The notes under the pieces were generated by a model. The model saw nothing but the letters and a program-made list of their open reading frames with translations, was not told where the DNA came from and searched no databases. The position numbers and the translations under genes were made by a program. A DNA stretch of 7,786 nt from Nitrososphaeraceae archaeon. Lineage in GTDB: Archaea > Thermoproteota > Nitrososphaeria > Nitrososphaerales > Nitrososphaeraceae. Positions 1 through 4,846 of this stretch are shown here, piece by piece (within the stretch, counting starts at the first letter, position 1; every line of letters starts with the position of its first letter). The DNA lies in the NCBI GenBank assembly GCA_021155845.1, contig JAJNBK010000029.1:1-7786 (forward strand), read 5' to 3'.

Positions 1-441
1 TTTCCACGGATATCTTAGTCGACGCGAAAATACAATATTGATGATTGGCCAGTTACATACATTACATCTTTTGGTCGTAGTTTTTATTGAGCCTTTCTGG
101 GGGAGCGGAGCAGTTGCTTTACATCCAGCAGAGTAATTAGAACAACCAACGAATCTCTTCTTTGATGTGCGAGATATTCTAATTCTTAATTCTCCTTTTT
201 GACACAAAGGACAAGTTCCAGCAATTATCTCTTTGGTCAAAGTAATATCTGCCACATTCGTTATCTTATCTCCTCGATCAACCTCTTTTTCTTTAAATCT
301 AGTGAGCCACTCGATTAGATTATCTACGGCATATTCTATAACCGAAAAGCTCTTGCTCTTACATATTTCAATATTTTCTAAATCTTTTTCCATTGCTCTG
401 GTAAAATCTGTAGAAACAATAGTTGGTACATATTTTTTCAT
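1..441 (-). CDS. Topoisomerase IA C-terminal fragment (zinc-finger region), partial at left edge
   Basis: Downstream of the 38-bp duplication a clean minus-strand frame runs to the window edge; the first ATG is at 441, but homology starts earlier, at about 534 (ISTLFNRNYIVTSQKF). It reads MKKYVPTIVSTDFTRAMEKD, matching the end of the type IA core (the FTxxME helix), then a linker and Cys pairs: CPLC with downstream Cys residues (FVGCSNYSAGC), then CNVC at the start of a second finger. These four-Cys fingers are typical of archaeal TopA tails and bind single-stranded DNA. The stop codon and last finger lie outside the window. It is the third piece of the broken gene rather than an independent protein. 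Confidence 0.65.
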   Translation of the reverse strand, partial: MKKYVPTIVSTDFTRAMEKDLENIEICKSKSFSVIEYAVDNLIEWLTRFKEKEVDRGDKITNVADITLTKEIIAGTCPLCQKGELRIRISRTSKKRFVGCSNYSAGCKATAPLPQKGSIKTTTKRCNVCNWPIINIVFSRRLRYPWK

Positions 442-496
442 AGTTTCTATTACAGCAAATCCGAGATCTGTGGCTTCAATTCCAAAAAATTTTTGA

Positions 497-572
497 CTCG
501 TGACAATATAATTTCGGTTGAACAAAGTACTTATCTCGTGACAATATAATTTCGGTTGAACAAAGTACTTAT
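497..572. repeat. Perfect 38-bp tandem duplication inside topA
   Basis: Copies 497-534 and 535-572 are identical and adjacent, each beginning CTCGTGACAATA and ending GTACTTAT on the plus strand. Since 38 is not a multiple of three, the duplication shifts the minus-strand topoisomerase frame and creates the TAA at 531-533. One copy alone joins the central and C-terminal parts in frame. Confidence 0.95.
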
Positions 573-1787
573 GATTTGTGCTCTTGTAGCCTTTGTCCCA
601 ATCTGTTCTTTTTCCATCTTTTCCAATAAACTAGCCTGGTTAAATCGAAATGGCGGTTGCGTGAATTTCTCTTTAGAAATAACTACGGCATTTCTCAAAA
701 TATCGCCTTGATTCAATTTTGGGAGTTCTACTTCGTGAAATATAAAATACGGTTCGTAAAAATGTATCCATCCTTCATGTATTTTTGATTTTCCTTCAGA
801 TTTGAAAACATAACGACCATTGATATCAATTGATGCTGTTGTATGCTGATTTACCGCTGGATCACCGAAAGTCGCCAAGAACCTCCTGACAATAAGATCA
901 TAGATTTTACAATGCATTGGATCTAGTTGTCGCTTCGGTTTTTCTCCAGTTGGATATATGGCTGGATGTGCCGGATCTGTTTTAATTCCATCATTCGGTA
1001 AAAGACGATCCTTGGAAAGTAATGCTGCGGTTAAACTTCCGTAATTGCTATTAACTTTAGACAGACGCGCAATAATTTTCTTATAGTCTATAGATAACGG
1101 CAGCTTCTGACTTGATGTTCGTGGATAAGAAATCATTGCATTAAGATAAAGCCTTTCTGCAATTGAAAGCGTGTAAGTAGGAGAAAATTTGAATAGTCTA
1201 TATGCCTCCTTTTGTAAGTCGCCTAGATTGAATGGAGTAGGAGGATGGAGTAAAATTTTTTGAACTTTAATTTGACTGACTAATCCATCTTTGCCATTAC
1301 AAGCATTAATTATTGAATTTGCTTCTAATAATGTCTGTACCTTGTCTTTTTCATAAAATGCTTGAATTATGTGCCCATTTTTTTCAAAATCTGCTATTAT
1401 GCCCCAATAAGGATCTGGAATATGCTTTCTAATATCAATCTCTTTGTCTACTACAAAAGCTAGAGTAGGTCCCTGTACTCTGCCAATGGACAAGTTATGG
1501 TATCGCTTACCATTATTGCCTACTTTAAACGATTGTGAAAGAGCTCTTGAAAGATTCACTCCATATATGAAATCAAGTATATGTCTAGATCTACCAGCTT
1601 CAGCCAAGCCCCTGTTAGGTTTTAGCAAATTATCAAAGGATTCTCTTATTTCTTGATCCGTAAGTGTTGAGAATTTAGCACGTAAGGATTTGTCATACTT
1701 AAATTTACAAGCATATTGAAGGATTACAAGCATATTGAAGGACATTGTAACCAATAACCTCACCTTCTTGATCATAGTCGCAGGCAT
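531..1787 (-). CDS. Topoisomerase IA central fragment (gate domains with catalytic tyrosine)
   Basis: This open frame encodes 418 aa. Its first ~24 residues are not genuine topoisomerase sequence: they are the Toprim end and duplicated DNA read out of frame. True homology resumes at about YACKFKYDKSLRAKFS. The rest is typical of type IA enzymes: the GRVQGPTLAFVVDKE segment, LGDLQKEAYRLF, the active-site ISYPRTSSQKLP with the DNA-linking Tyr, TDPAHPAIYPTGE, and FNQASLLEKMEKEQIGTKATRAQIISTLFNR. It ends at TAA 531-533 because a 38-bp tandem duplication shifts the frame; in a single-copy sequence it would continue as VTSQKFFG. Without the Toprim domain this piece would be inactive. Start 1787 is simply the first ATG of the frame and probably has no biological meaning. 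Confidence 0.7.
   Translation of the reverse strand: MPATMIKKVRLLVTMSFNMLVILQYACKFKYDKSLRAKFSTLTDQEIRESFDNLLKPNRGLAEAGRSRHILDFIYGVNLSRALSQSFKVGNNGKRYHNLSIGRVQGPTLAFVVDKEIDIRKHIPDPYWGIIADFEKNGHIIQAFYEKDKVQTLLEANSIINACNGKDGLVSQIKVQKILLHPPTPFNLGDLQKEAYRLFKFSPTYTLSIAERLYLNAMISYPRTSSQKLPLSIDYKKIIARLSKVNSNYGSLTAALLSKDRLLPNDGIKTDPAHPAIYPTGEKPKRQLDPMHCKIYDLIVRRFLATFGDPAVNQHTTASIDINGRYVFKSEGKSKIHEGWIHFYEPYFIFHEVELPKLNQGDILRNAVVISKEKFTQPPFRFNQASLLEKMEKEQIGTKATRAQIISTLFNRNYIVTR
1705..1742. repeat. Perfect 19-bp tandem duplication inside topA
   Basis: TTACAAGCATATTGAAGGA occurs at 1705-1723 and again at 1724-1742 with no gap. The extra 19 bp (one more than a multiple of three) shifts the minus-strand frame just after the Toprim acidic motif. 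With one copy the protein reads continuously GYNVLQYACKFKYD. Confidence 0.95.
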
Positions 1788-2118
1788 GGATAAATCCAGT
1801 AGCTCTTTTTGAGACCTCTGATATTGATTTTATAATTTGCTCCACTTTAAATAGTCTACGTGAGTTGGAGGGAAGTGGTATCCATTCTAAATCAAATACA
1901 GGATATATCTCTCGATTTTTTGTGACATCATCTAAGCCATATAGATGACCTATAGAAGAGAATATCATAATATTTGAAACTGCATAAAAAAATGGAACAC
2001 CATCTGATGATATGGATCTTTTAAAACTCTTGGTCCCAAGTGCCTGTGCTATCCTTTGTGCGGCATGAGGTTTTTCACAGATAACAAGGATAAATGGCTC
2101 ATCCTTTATATCAGGCAT
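1705..2118 (-). CDS. Topoisomerase IA N-terminal fragment (Toprim domain)
   Basis: This 137-aa reading frame starts at ATG 2118 and holds most of the Toprim domain. It contains the N-terminal ILVICEKPHAAQ strand-loop with the conserved Glu-Lys-Pro, SSIGHLYGL, and near the end the acidic HACDYDQEGEVIGYN motif that binds Mg2+. The frame leaves the family sequence after YNVLQYAC, exactly where the second copy of a 19-bp tandem repeat begins, and stops seven codons later after NPSICL. Translated alone it has no gate domain or catalytic tyrosine and could not cut DNA. The start is supported by the motif lying only about 10 residues in, as usual for archaeal TopA, and by a TATA-like box 33-45 bp upstream. 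Confidence 0.75.
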   Translation of the reverse strand: MPDIKDEPFILVICEKPHAAQRIAQALGTKSFKRSISSDGVPFFYAVSNIMIFSSIGHLYGLDDVTKNREIYPVFDLEWIPLPSNSRRLFKVEQIIKSISEVSKRATGFIHACDYDQEGEVIGYNVLQYACNPSICL

Positions 2119-2150
2119 GAATTACATTAAATGGAATAAATATGAATGTT

Positions 2151-2163
2151 ATTATTATATAGA
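2151..2163 (-). promoter_or_regulatory. TATA-like box for the topoisomerase gene
   Basis: The minus strand reads TCTATATAATAAT here, 33-45 bp before ATG 2118. With the usual archaeal box-to-start distance of about 25 bp, transcription would begin near 2130, leaving a leader of around 10 nt. Position and AT pattern are the only evidence, in a region that is AT-rich throughout. Confidence 0.4.
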
Positions 2164-2177
2164 TTGATGTTTAACAA

Positions 2178-2190
2178 TTTATATATATAT
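2178..2190 (+). promoter_or_regulatory. TATA box for the thiolase-DUF35 pair
   Basis: TTTATATATATAT is a strong archaeal TATA match. It overlaps the upstream ATG at 2189, so that ATG cannot be in a transcript made from this box. The expected start about 25 bp downstream (roughly 2208-2213) coincides with the second in-frame ATG at 2213, implying a leaderless mRNA. Confidence 0.55.
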
Positions 2191-2212
2191 GCAAAAAAGT
2201 ACTTCTAAACAC

Positions 2213-3373
2213 ATGACAAATAAGGTCTGTGTTCTTGGTGCGGGCAGTACTAATTATGGTAAATTAAATGAAAGTATTATTGAAATAGCATTAAATGCAT
2301 CAAAAGATGCGATAGAGTCTGCAGGTATTACACCAAAGGATATTCAGGCAGGCTATATCTCAAATGTTTTTGGAGTGACTGACAAGCAGGTACATATGGC
2401 ACCCGTTATTATGAGTAACTTAGGAATTCCCAACGTTCCAGGACTTACCATTGAGTCTGCATGTGGTTCAGGTTCTGTTATGTTCAGGGAGGCATACGCT
2501 AACATAGCTGCAGGATTTTATGATTGTGTTTTGGCATTAGGCGTCGAGAAAATAACACATACAGGAACTACTCAGAGTACTACTTTATTTTCTTACTGTT
2601 CTGATTTCTTTTATGAAGGAGGAAATGGAGCATCATTTCCTGGATTATTTGCATCAATAGCAAGAGTATATATGACTACACACAAAGCTAATGAAGAAGA
2701 CCTTGCTTACGTAGCTGTAAAGAACCATGAAAATGGAATCCTCAATCCAAAGGCTCATGTTCGAAAAAAAATCACAGTTGATGATGTAATGAAATCTCCT
2801 GTCGTGGCTTCACCTTTGAAACTTTATGACTGCTGCCCGTTTTCAGATGGGGCATCAGCTGTCATACTTTGTAATGAAGAGTTTGCCAAGAAAAGCCAAA
2901 AACCATATGTTGAAGTTATAGGTTCAGGCAGAGGAGCATCACCTGCGGCAGTTCAAGCTCGTGAAGATATTACTACTATTCCAAGCACAATATCGGCTGC
3001 AAAGCAAGCATACAAAATGGCTGGTATTACTCCAAAAGATATTGATTTTGCAGAAGTGCATGACTGCTTTACAATAGCAGAAATCATTGATATTGAAGAT
3101 CTTGGTTTCTTTCCAAAAGGAACTGCTGCTCATGCTGTAACAGAAGGAGCAACTCGAAGAAATGGCGAAATTCCAATCAATCCGTCTGGTGGTTTGAAAT
3201 CAAAGGGACATCCAATCGGTGCAACAGGCGTAGGTCAGGTCGTAGAAGTTTTTGAGCAGTTTACCGGTAAAGCAGGAGAAAGAACTGTTAAGAACGCAGA
3301 AACCGCTCTTACACACAATTTTGGCGCGACTGGTGCAAGTGCTGCTGTTCATATTTTTAGAAAGGTACAGTAA
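2213..3373 (+). CDS. Thiolase family protein (acetyl-CoA C-acetyltransferase, archaeal type)
   Basis: Thiolases condense two acetyl-CoA to acetoacetyl-CoA or cleave it. In Thaumarchaeota this step starts the mevalonate pathway for lipids and ends the 3-hydroxypropionate/4-hydroxybutyrate carbon-fixation cycle. From this start the protein has 386 aa, normal for the family. It has the nucleophilic Cys in ESACGSGS (residue 84), HDCF (His 283), GHPIGATG (His 333) and a C-terminal HNFGATG in place of the second catalytic Cys motif of bacterial thiolases, as in archaeal/SCP2-like members. I chose ATG 2213 because the TATA box at 2178-2190 overlaps the alternative ATG at 2189 and family proteins begin near KVCVLGAG; the longer form would be 394 aa. 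A DUF35 gene follows 36 bp later, as in archaeal thiolase/HMG-CoA synthase complexes, but no HMG-CoA synthase gene is in this window. Exact substrate is not decided by the sequence. Confidence 0.9.
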   Translation: MTNKVCVLGAGSTNYGKLNESIIEIALNASKDAIESAGITPKDIQAGYISNVFGVTDKQVHMAPVIMSNLGIPNVPGLTIESACGSGSVMFREAYANIAAGFYDCVLALGVEKITHTGTTQSTTLFSYCSDFFYEGGNGASFPGLFASIARVYMTTHKANEEDLAYVAVKNHENGILNPKAHVRKKITVDDVMKSPVVASPLKLYDCCPFSDGASAVILCNEEFAKKSQKPYVEVIGSGRGASPAAVQAREDITTIPSTISAAKQAYKMAGITPKDIDFAEVHDCFTIAEIIDIEDLGFFPKGTAAHAVTEGATRRNGEIPINPSGGLKSKGHPIGATGVGQVVEVFEQFTGKAGERTVKNAETALTHNFGATGASAAVHIFRKVQ

Positions 3374-3409
3374 AATAACACTGTCTGGTGCTAACAGGTA
3401 ACAGCAGCT

Positions 3410-3778
3410 ATGAGTGCACGAGAGAAGTTTATCGCATCGGCTAAAAAAAATAAAATTCTTGCCAACAAATGTTCCTATTGCGGACATACAATGCTAGAGA
3501 CAGTAAACTATTGTGAAAAATGCTTTGGTAGCAAATTTGAAACTATCGAACTGGAAGGAATTGGCAAGGTGGTCACTTATACGATCCAAGCTGTAGCGCC
3601 AGAAGGATTTGAAGATGCCGGCTCATATGCTTGGGTCGTTTTCAAGGTAGATAATGCGCCATTTAGAGCATCGGGGTTTCTTCCTAGGATTGCAACCCCC
3701 AAAGATCTACCTATAGGAACAACAGTCAAAGTAACCGGCTTTGATCTAAAACATGGTCTTTTGTTACAAAAGCTTTAG
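3410..3778 (+). CDS. DUF35 Zn-ribbon/OB-fold protein, thiolase partner
   Basis: This 122-aa protein has an N-terminal helix (residues 1-18), a rubredoxin-like zinc ribbon with Cys pairs at 21/24 (CSYC) and 35/38 (CEKC), and an OB-fold from about residue 45 (GIGKVVTYTI through GTTVKVTGFD). This is the DUF35 family layout. In archaea such proteins bridge thiolase and HMG-CoA synthase and provide a shared CoA-binding site that channels acetoacetyl-CoA; they are not known to be catalytic alone. It lies 36 bp after the thiolase on the same strand with no obvious terminator between, so the two are probably co-transcribed and form a complex. A weak Shine-Dalgarno-like AGGT lies 10 nt before the ATG. 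Family assignment is firm; the partner role is inferred from neighbours and family knowledge. Confidence 0.88.
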   Translation: MSAREKFIASAKKNKILANKCSYCGHTMLETVNYCEKCFGSKFETIELEGIGKVVTYTIQAVAPEGFEDAGSYAWVVFKVDNAPFRASGFLPRIATPKDLPIGTTVKVTGFDLKHGLLLQKL

Positions 3779-3811
3779 ATGTAGTTACTTTGGTGGATAA
3801 GAGAACAATAC

Positions 3812-3831
3812 ATCACCACGCACATGGTGAT
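3812..3831 (+). terminator. Hairpin downstream of the thiolase-DUF35 operon
   Basis: ATCACCA (3812-3818) pairs perfectly with TGGTGAT (3825-3831) around the six-base loop CGCACA, 33 nt after the DUF35 stop. No long T-run follows, so it may be a 3'-end stabilising structure rather than a true terminator. Confidence 0.4.
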
Positions 3832-4093
3832 TAAACAATATATGCAAAAGCTGAGTAGATCAAGTTGCTATCTTCTTGACTTTTGTAGCTGCTGGGAATC
3901 GTCGCATTACTTCCAAATGTAATCAAATGCACTTTCAAAAATTTGCAATTGCCTAAAATCTATTAATGATCCATTAATGATGTATAGATGGAACTAGGTT
4001 TAGGTTCACCCCCACAGCTCATGTCAACTTTGAATTTGTAGCTTAGCTTTGTAACAGCTATTTGTATACATACATTAACATTTAGTTTTAACA

Positions 4094-4103
4094 TTTTTAA
4101 ATA
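4094..4103 (+). promoter_or_regulatory. TATA-like box for the cdvB-like gene
   Basis: TTTTTAAATAA spans about 4093-4103, centred some 28 bp before ATG 4128. The predicted transcription start falls within a few bases of the ATG, consistent with a leaderless message. It is the best TATA candidate in the gap. Confidence 0.45.
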
Positions 4104-4127
4104 ATCACCTTTGGATAGAAAAAGAAG

Positions 4128-4742
4128 ATGGACAAGCATCAACAATTCATGAGTGATATTTTAACCGCCAGCACAGTAGTTCATAACCAACTCACTCGAT
4201 TGAATATGCTTGATAAAAAGTTCACTATAATGGATAAAGACTTGCGTTATAAAATAGCTGCTAACATAAAGGCTGGTAACAATGCTAGGGCAAGAGCTCT
4301 TGCAATAGAACTATCAAATATACATCGAATTCAGCGTACTACACAAAACATGAGCCTTGCACTAGAAGTAGTAGTAATACGCTTTAGTACTATCAATGAA
4401 TTTGCCATGGTGCTTGATACCATTAATCCAACTATTGAAATGATAAAGGATATTCAAAATGATATTTCGAGGGCAGTTCCAACAACAAACCACTTGTTAT
4501 CAGAGATGACGTCGATGACATCGGACATTCTACTTAACACTAATATCAAGTCAGAGATAGGCAAGATTTCAACTTCTATGGATTCTGACGCGCTTTCAAT
4601 ATTGAACGAAGTCGAAGGAATACTTGAAGACGAAGCAAAGTCGCGATTACCTGAAGTTCCAACTACTATTCAGGAGGTTAGAATAGGTAGAGATGTTGAG
4701 GAAGTCACAGTTAAAGATAATCGTATGATGATTGAAAGTTAA
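4128..4742 (+). CDS. ESCRT-III/CdvB family cell-division protein
   Basis: ESCRT-III proteins polymerise on membranes and are remodelled by the AAA ATPase Vps4/CdvC; in Thaumarchaeota they carry out cell division and several paralogues exist. This 204-aa protein has the Snf7-like helical layout: a basic early helical hairpin (about residues 10-90, with Arg/Lys-rich KAGNNARARALAIELSNIHR), a central helix with IEMIKDIQNDI (103-113), and an acidic distal part (DSDALSILNEVEGILEDEA, 152-170). LPEVP at 174-178 resembles the MIM2 motif that binds Vps4-type MIT domains (eukaryotic CHMP6 has a closely similar stretch). No membrane segment or winged-helix tail is visible. It has its own promoter and is followed by a 39-nt palindrome and a predicted nucleotide-sensing regulator. 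No cdvA or cdvC lies in the window. The assignment rests on helical pattern and motifs, so which paralogue it is remains open. Confidence 0.78.
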   Translation: MDKHQQFMSDILTASTVVHNQLTRLNMLDKKFTIMDKDLRYKIAANIKAGNNARARALAIELSNIHRIQRTTQNMSLALEVVVIRFSTINEFAMVLDTINPTIEMIKDIQNDISRAVPTTNHLLSEMTSMTSDILLNTNIKSEIGKISTSMDSDALSILNEVEGILEDEAKSRLPEVPTTIQEVRIGRDVEEVTVKDNRMMIES

Positions 4743-4755
4743 ATCTGTTGACCTG

Positions 4756-4794
4756 CTAATCAATTGATAGGAGTAGGGCCTATTATATGATTAG
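4756..4794. promoter_or_regulatory. 39-nt imperfect palindrome between cdvB-like gene and HTH/ATP-cone gene
   Basis: CTAATCA (4756-4762) pairs with TGATTAG (4788-4794). After a symmetric two-base mismatch, TGATAGG (4765-4771) pairs with CCTATTA (4779-4785) with one G-T wobble, around loop AGTAGGG. A nested perfect palindrome ATCAATTGAT occupies 4759-4768. It starts 14 nt after the cdvB-like stop and ends 52 nt before the next ATG. It could be an RNA hairpin ending the upstream transcript or a dimer operator for the HTH protein encoded downstream; the absence of a T-run slightly favours an operator. Confidence 0.5.
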
Positions 4795-4846
4795 TTAATA
4801 AAAATTTACAAAGTAGTTTTAATCATTTATACGAATAACGGGTGCA

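Larger units (their letters stand above)
1..2118 (-). pseudogene. topA: DNA topoisomerase IA (archaeal TopA), interrupted by two tandem duplications; 3' end outside window
   Basis: Type IA topoisomerases cut one DNA strand through a 5'-phosphotyrosine and relax negative supercoils. In reading order, three minus-strand pieces supply the Toprim domain (CEKPHAAQ and DYDQEGE, the acidic metal site), the gate domains with the catalytic tyrosine in ISYPRTSSQ, and a C-terminal Cys-pair zinc region. The pieces lie in different frames. A 19-bp exact tandem duplication at 1705-1742 and a 38-bp one at 497-572 cause both frame changes. Removing one copy of each gives a continuous 687-codon frame from ATG 2118 to position 1, passing through YNVLQYACKFKYDKS and RNYIVTSQKFFG with no stop. 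There are no other lesions, so the damage is recent, reversible or artefactual. The gene continues beyond the left edge. Family assignment is secure; the pseudogene status is an inference. Confidence 0.85.
3779..4127. other. 349-bp intergenic gap between DUF35 and cdvB-like genes
   Basis: I see no convincing gene here. It holds a hairpin at 3812-3831, a direct repeat of ATTAATGAT at 3962-3970 and 3973-3981, the 8-bp palindromes GCAATTGC (within 3939-3956) and TGTATACA (4063-4070), a weak TAGCT/AGCTA stem (4039-4043 with 4056-4060), and the promoter of the next gene at its right end. No tRNA-like fold or convincing C/D-box pair was found. Confidence 0.5.

Noticed and set aside
233..496. Plus-strand open frame of 87 codons
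   Set aside because: It is antisense to the topoisomerase C-terminal region, which has clear family motifs, and its translation is Ser/Ile-rich with no recognisable domain.
497..572. CRISPR-like repeat
   Set aside because: The two copies are directly adjacent with no spacer and lie inside a coding sequence; this is a tandem duplication.
1444..1656. Plus-strand open frame of 70 codons
   Set aside because: Antisense to conserved topoisomerase sequence including GRVQGPTLAFV.
1705..1742. Intron, intein or programmed frameshift in the topoisomerase gene
   Set aside because: The inserted bases are exact copies of their neighbours, far too short for an intein, with no bulge-helix-bulge or slippery site; duplication explains both sites fully.
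2939..3487. Two minus-strand frames (2939-3133 and 3200-3487)
   Set aside because: They are antisense to the thiolase and the start of the DUF35 gene; compositions are Cys/Ser/Phe-rich, as expected from reversed coding sequence.
3824..3922. Plus-strand frame of 32 codons starting in the hairpin at 3812-3831
   Set aside because: Very short, start codon within a stem-loop, no ribosome-binding site, unremarkable composition.
3995..4030. T-arm-like GGTTCACCCCC suggesting a tRNA
   Set aside because: No acceptor, D or anticodon stems could be formed around it, and the T-loop does not match TTCRANY.
3963..4145. Minus-strand frame of 60 codons
   Set aside because: It begins inside the cdvB-like gene and covers that gene's promoter; no motif or promoter of its own was seen.
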